Positions 61,734 to 64,000 of a stretch of 64,000 bases of DNA are shown here, piece by piece (the stretch's first letter is position 1; every line of letters starts with the position of its first letter). This stretch comes from Lipingzhangella_A rawalii (lineage in GTDB: Bacteria; Actinomycetota; Actinomycetes; Streptosporangiales; Streptosporangiaceae), in NCBI RefSeq assembly GCF_031628175.1, contig NZ_JAVLVT010000003.1, positions 372,001 through 436,000 on the forward strand. Direction: 5' to 3'. The translations under genes were made by a program, and so were the position numbers. The notes under the pieces were generated by a model. It was not told the origin of the DNA. It saw only the letters and a list, made by a program, of their open reading frames with translations, and searched no databases.

Positions 61734-62920
61734 TGCGGATCGCAATCCTGATCGGAAACGGCTACGGCATGGGTGGCACCATCCGTACCGTGGTCAATCT
61801 TGCCCACGCACTCGGTACTCACCACGACGTGGAAATCGTGAGTCTCGTCCAACAGCACGAGCAACCGTTCTTCGAGCTGCCCGCCGGCGTGGGCATGCGC
61901 AATCTCGTCCCCAGCCGGAGTTGGCCCGCCCGGCCGGCCCAGGGCTGGCCGGATCGCGTCCTGGAGCGGATTCCGAGCCCGCACCTACCCCGCGCCGAGG
62001 CACGGGGACGGGGGGCACTCTTCAATGTGCGCACGGAACGGGCCCTGCGCCGGTATCTGAGTGCCACCGACGCCGACGTCGTCATCGGAACCCGTCCCGG
62101 GTTGAACCTGTTGCTGGCGCGCTGGGCGCCCCGTTCGGTGCTGCGGATCGGACAGGAGCACGTGCACTTCTCCCACCACTCCGGGGACACGCGTGGCGCG
62201 ATCCAGCGCTGGTATCCGCGGCTGGACGGCCTGACCGTGCTGACCGAAGCCGACCGGCGCGACTACGCGGCGGCCCTGCGGCCCGAGTCGGGGTGGCTCA
62301 CCACGATGCCGAACCCGCTGCCACCGGGCGACTATCCCCGATCCCGCCTGGAGAACCCGATCGTGGGGGCGGTGAGCCGGATCACTCCGATCAAGCAGTT
62401 TCCGAAGCTCCTGGAAGCGTTCGGAAAGGCCACCCGGGATCGTCCGGACTGGCAGCTGCGCATCTACGGGCGCGGCCAGAGCCTTCCCCAGGTGCGCCGC
62501 GCGATCCTCGACCTCGGCTTGCACAACCAGGTGGCGCTGATGGGGCCCACCGCGGATGTCTTTGGCGAGCTCGCCAAATGTTCCGTCGTCGGGGTCAGTT
62601 CGCGTGCCGAGGGGTTTGGTATGAGCATCGTTGAGGCGTTCGCGGTGGGCGTTCCGGTGGTGAGCTTCGACTGTCCGCACGGGCCGGCAGAGATCATCAC
62701 CCACGATCACAACGGCCTGCTCGTTGCCAACCAGGATGTCTCCGCCCTCGCGGCAGGGCTGGCCCAGCTCATGGAGAACACGGAGCGACGGCGGCGGATG
62801 GGGGCCGCTGCGCGTGCCACCTCTGTTCACTACAGCCCGGATGTCATCGCCGACCGTTGGGATGCCTACCTACGGCAACGGATCACGGCACGCCATGGCC
62901 AGCTGCGGGTGTCGTCCTGA
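61733..62920 (+). CDS. glycosyltransferase family 4
   Basis: 395 residues. The GT-B fold starts GNGYGMGGTIRTVVNLA, the first-domain loop is RIGQEHVHFS, and the donor-site E-x7-E is in SRAEGFGMSIVEAFAVGVPV. This subclass is found in actinobacterial teichoic-acid and exopolysaccharide loci. Substrate unknown. It overlaps its upstream partner by one base, and fbiC follows after about 150 bases. Confidence 0.92.
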   Translation: MRIAILIGNGYGMGGTIRTVVNLAHALGTHHDVEIVSLVQQHEQPFFELPAGVGMRNLVPSRSWPARPAQGWPDRVLERIPSPHLPRAEARGRGALFNVRTERALRRYLSATDADVVIGTRPGLNLLLARWAPRSVLRIGQEHVHFSHHSGDTRGAIQRWYPRLDGLTVLTEADRRDYAAALRPESGWLTTMPNPLPPGDYPRSRLENPIVGAVSRITPIKQFPKLLEAFGKATRDRPDWQLRIYGRGQSLPQVRRAILDLGLHNQVALMGPTADVFGELAKCSVVGVSSRAEGFGMSIVEAFAVGVPVVSFDCPHGPAEIITHDHNGLLVANQDVSALAAGLAQLMENTERRRRMGAAARATSVHYSPDVIADRWDAYLRQRITARHGQLRVSS

Positions 62921-63067
62921 GACGGTTCGGGCGGCACCGTCCGGGCCACGCGCCCGGGTGGGTGCTGCGCTGGGGCGGGCGTCGGTCGGGGTGACCTTCG
63001 CCTCGCTCGTCGTCGATGTGGGTGGGCGATACCCGTGCGGGCGGCCACGCCTCGTATCGTGCGGGAT

Positions 63068-64000
63068 ATGAGTTCGGATCGCGATGTGGATCACCCGCCC
63101 GAGGCCACTCCTGCCGGGATGCGCCGTGCCCTGGCTCGAGCCCGGGACGGCAAGACTCTGGACGAGAGTGAGGCCGTCACCCTGCTCCAGGCACGCGGGC
63201 AGGATCTGGACACCCTCCTGGGCCATGCCGCACGGGTGCGGGACGCAGGGCTGGACGGGGTCGGGCGCAGCGGCGTCGTCACCTACAGTCGCAAGGTGTT
63301 TCTGCCTGTGACCAGGCTGTGCCGGGACCGCTGCCACTACTGCACCTTCGCCACCGTCCCGGGCAAGGTGGAGGCCCCGTTCCTGGAGCCGGACGAGCTC
63401 GTGGCGATCGCCCGTCGCGGCGCAGAGCTCGGCTGCAAGGAGGCCCTGTTCACCTTGGGGGACCGGCCGGAGGACCGCTGGGACGTGGCGCGGGAATGGC
63501 TGGAAGAGCGAGGCTATGCGGACACCCTGTCCTATGTGCGGGCTGTGGCGATTCAGGTCCTGGAGCAGACCGGATTGCTGCCCCATCTGAATCCGGGCGT
63601 GTTGACCTGGTCCGACTTCCAGCGGCTCAAGCCGGTCGCGCCGTCCATGGGCATGATGTTGGAGACCACCTCCGAGCGTCTGTTCACCGAGCGCGGCCAG
63701 CCCCACTTCGGCAGTCCGGACAAGGACCCGGCCGTGCGTCTGCGTGTGCTGGAGGACGCCGGCCGGTCCAGCGTGCCGTTCACCACCGGCCTGTTGCTGG
63801 GTATCGGGGAGAGCCTGGCCGAACGGGTGGACACCATCCTCGCGATTCGGCGCGCGTCCCGGGCGCACGGCGCGATCCAGGAGGTGATCGTGCAGAACTT
63901 CCGTGCCAAGCCGGACACGGCCATGATGCACCGTCCCGATGCCGAACTGGAGGATCTGGCCGCGACCATCGCGGTCACACGCCTGCTGCTGGGGCCCCGG
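63068..64000 (+). CDS. fbiC: FO synthase, N-terminal (CofG) part; gene continues beyond window
   Basis: 311 codons are visible from ATG 63068. The radical SAM cluster motif is CRDRCHYCTF (C-x3-C-x2-C), in VTRLCRDRCHYCTF, followed by FTLGDRPEDRW. The layout matches the CofG half of FbiC, which makes the deazaflavin FO of coenzyme F420 from tyrosine and a ribitol-pyrimidine. In actinobacteria CofG and CofH are usually fused; the window ends before CofH. TATCGT at 63055-63060, 7 bases before ATG, suggests a leaderless mRNA. Confidence 0.94.
   Translation, partial: MSSDRDVDHPPEATPAGMRRALARARDGKTLDESEAVTLLQARGQDLDTLLGHAARVRDAGLDGVGRSGVVTYSRKVFLPVTRLCRDRCHYCTFATVPGKVEAPFLEPDELVAIARRGAELGCKEALFTLGDRPEDRWDVAREWLEERGYADTLSYVRAVAIQVLEQTGLLPHLNPGVLTWSDFQRLKPVAPSMGMMLETTSERLFTERGQPHFGSPDKDPAVRLRVLEDAGRSSVPFTTGLLLGIGESLAERVDTILAIRRASRAHGAIQEVIVQNFRAKPDTAMMHRPDAELEDLAATIAVTRLLLGPR

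Overview
The window is a 64 kb piece of a high-GC actinobacterial chromosome. Gene content and order (metG-tatD-rpfB-ksgA-ispE string, fbiC for coenzyme F420, XRE/DUF397 pairs, SepX/GlpR, a fused SecDF) fit Streptosporangiales, most likely the Nocardiopsaceae (Nocardiopsis, Streptomonospora or Haloactinospora type). Many secreted or membrane proteins (VanY, RpfB, SecDF, carboxypeptidase) are rich in Asp and Glu, which hints at a halotolerant or halophilic lifestyle. The taxonomic call is inference; no rRNA gene is present.

Layout. 1-6.5 kb: the start of a DsbA-like oxidoreductase, an XRE/DUF397/ATPase trio, a heat-shock locus (HspR-type regulator divergent from two Hsp20 genes and a small unknown), and an NSS amino-acid transporter with its 40-residue MetS-type partner. 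6.9-11 kb: a GAF-domain regulator, an exported M14 carboxypeptidase and purC. 12-16.6 kb: MMPL and MFS exporters. 16.7-21.1 kb: a decayed island with fragments of FAD oxidoreductase, flavin reductase, sugar epimerase, a StyA-like monooxygenase, FMN reductase and an IS110 transposase, plus an intact TetR regulator with a clear operator and an orphan type I-E CRISPR array (9 repeats, no cas genes). 21.8-31.3 kb: tRNA-Arg, VanY, MscL, SAF-domain and FmdB proteins, then 5-FTHF cyclo-ligase, galU, glp/moeA, moaC, mogA, rimJ and glpR/sepX, ending with tRNA-Ala. 32.6-41.9 kb: a DUF2254 protein, a quinone-stress module (esterase, VOC dioxygenase, WrbA) under a MarR regulator, a tiny exported peptide, tatB, a cold-shock protein, a protein mannosyltransferase and rsmI. 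42-64 kb: secDF, metG (preceded by a Met-rich leader ORF and mutually exclusive hairpins), tatD, P450, a CoA transferase, rpfB, ksgA, a Ser/Thr kinase, ispE, soxR, an ABC-F ATPase, a small glycosyltransferase operon and the first part of fbiC.

Most notable signals: (1) a candidate ribosome-mediated attenuator for methionyl-tRNA synthetase, with a leader peptide carrying 7 Met in 28 codons and an antiterminator/terminator pair; (2) a dispersed double-hairpin intergenic repeat with at least nine copies in three large gene-free gaps, in both orientations and partly in tandem; (3) a 162 bp MITE with CTAG target duplication sitting exactly on the tatD stop codon; (4) the truncated IS110 element, with its 5' non-coding end, next to the CRISPR array; (5) a 60-residue exported peptide with its own ribosome site and terminator.

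Where a start is ambiguous it was chosen from the best ribosome binding site and family length, and the alternative is given.
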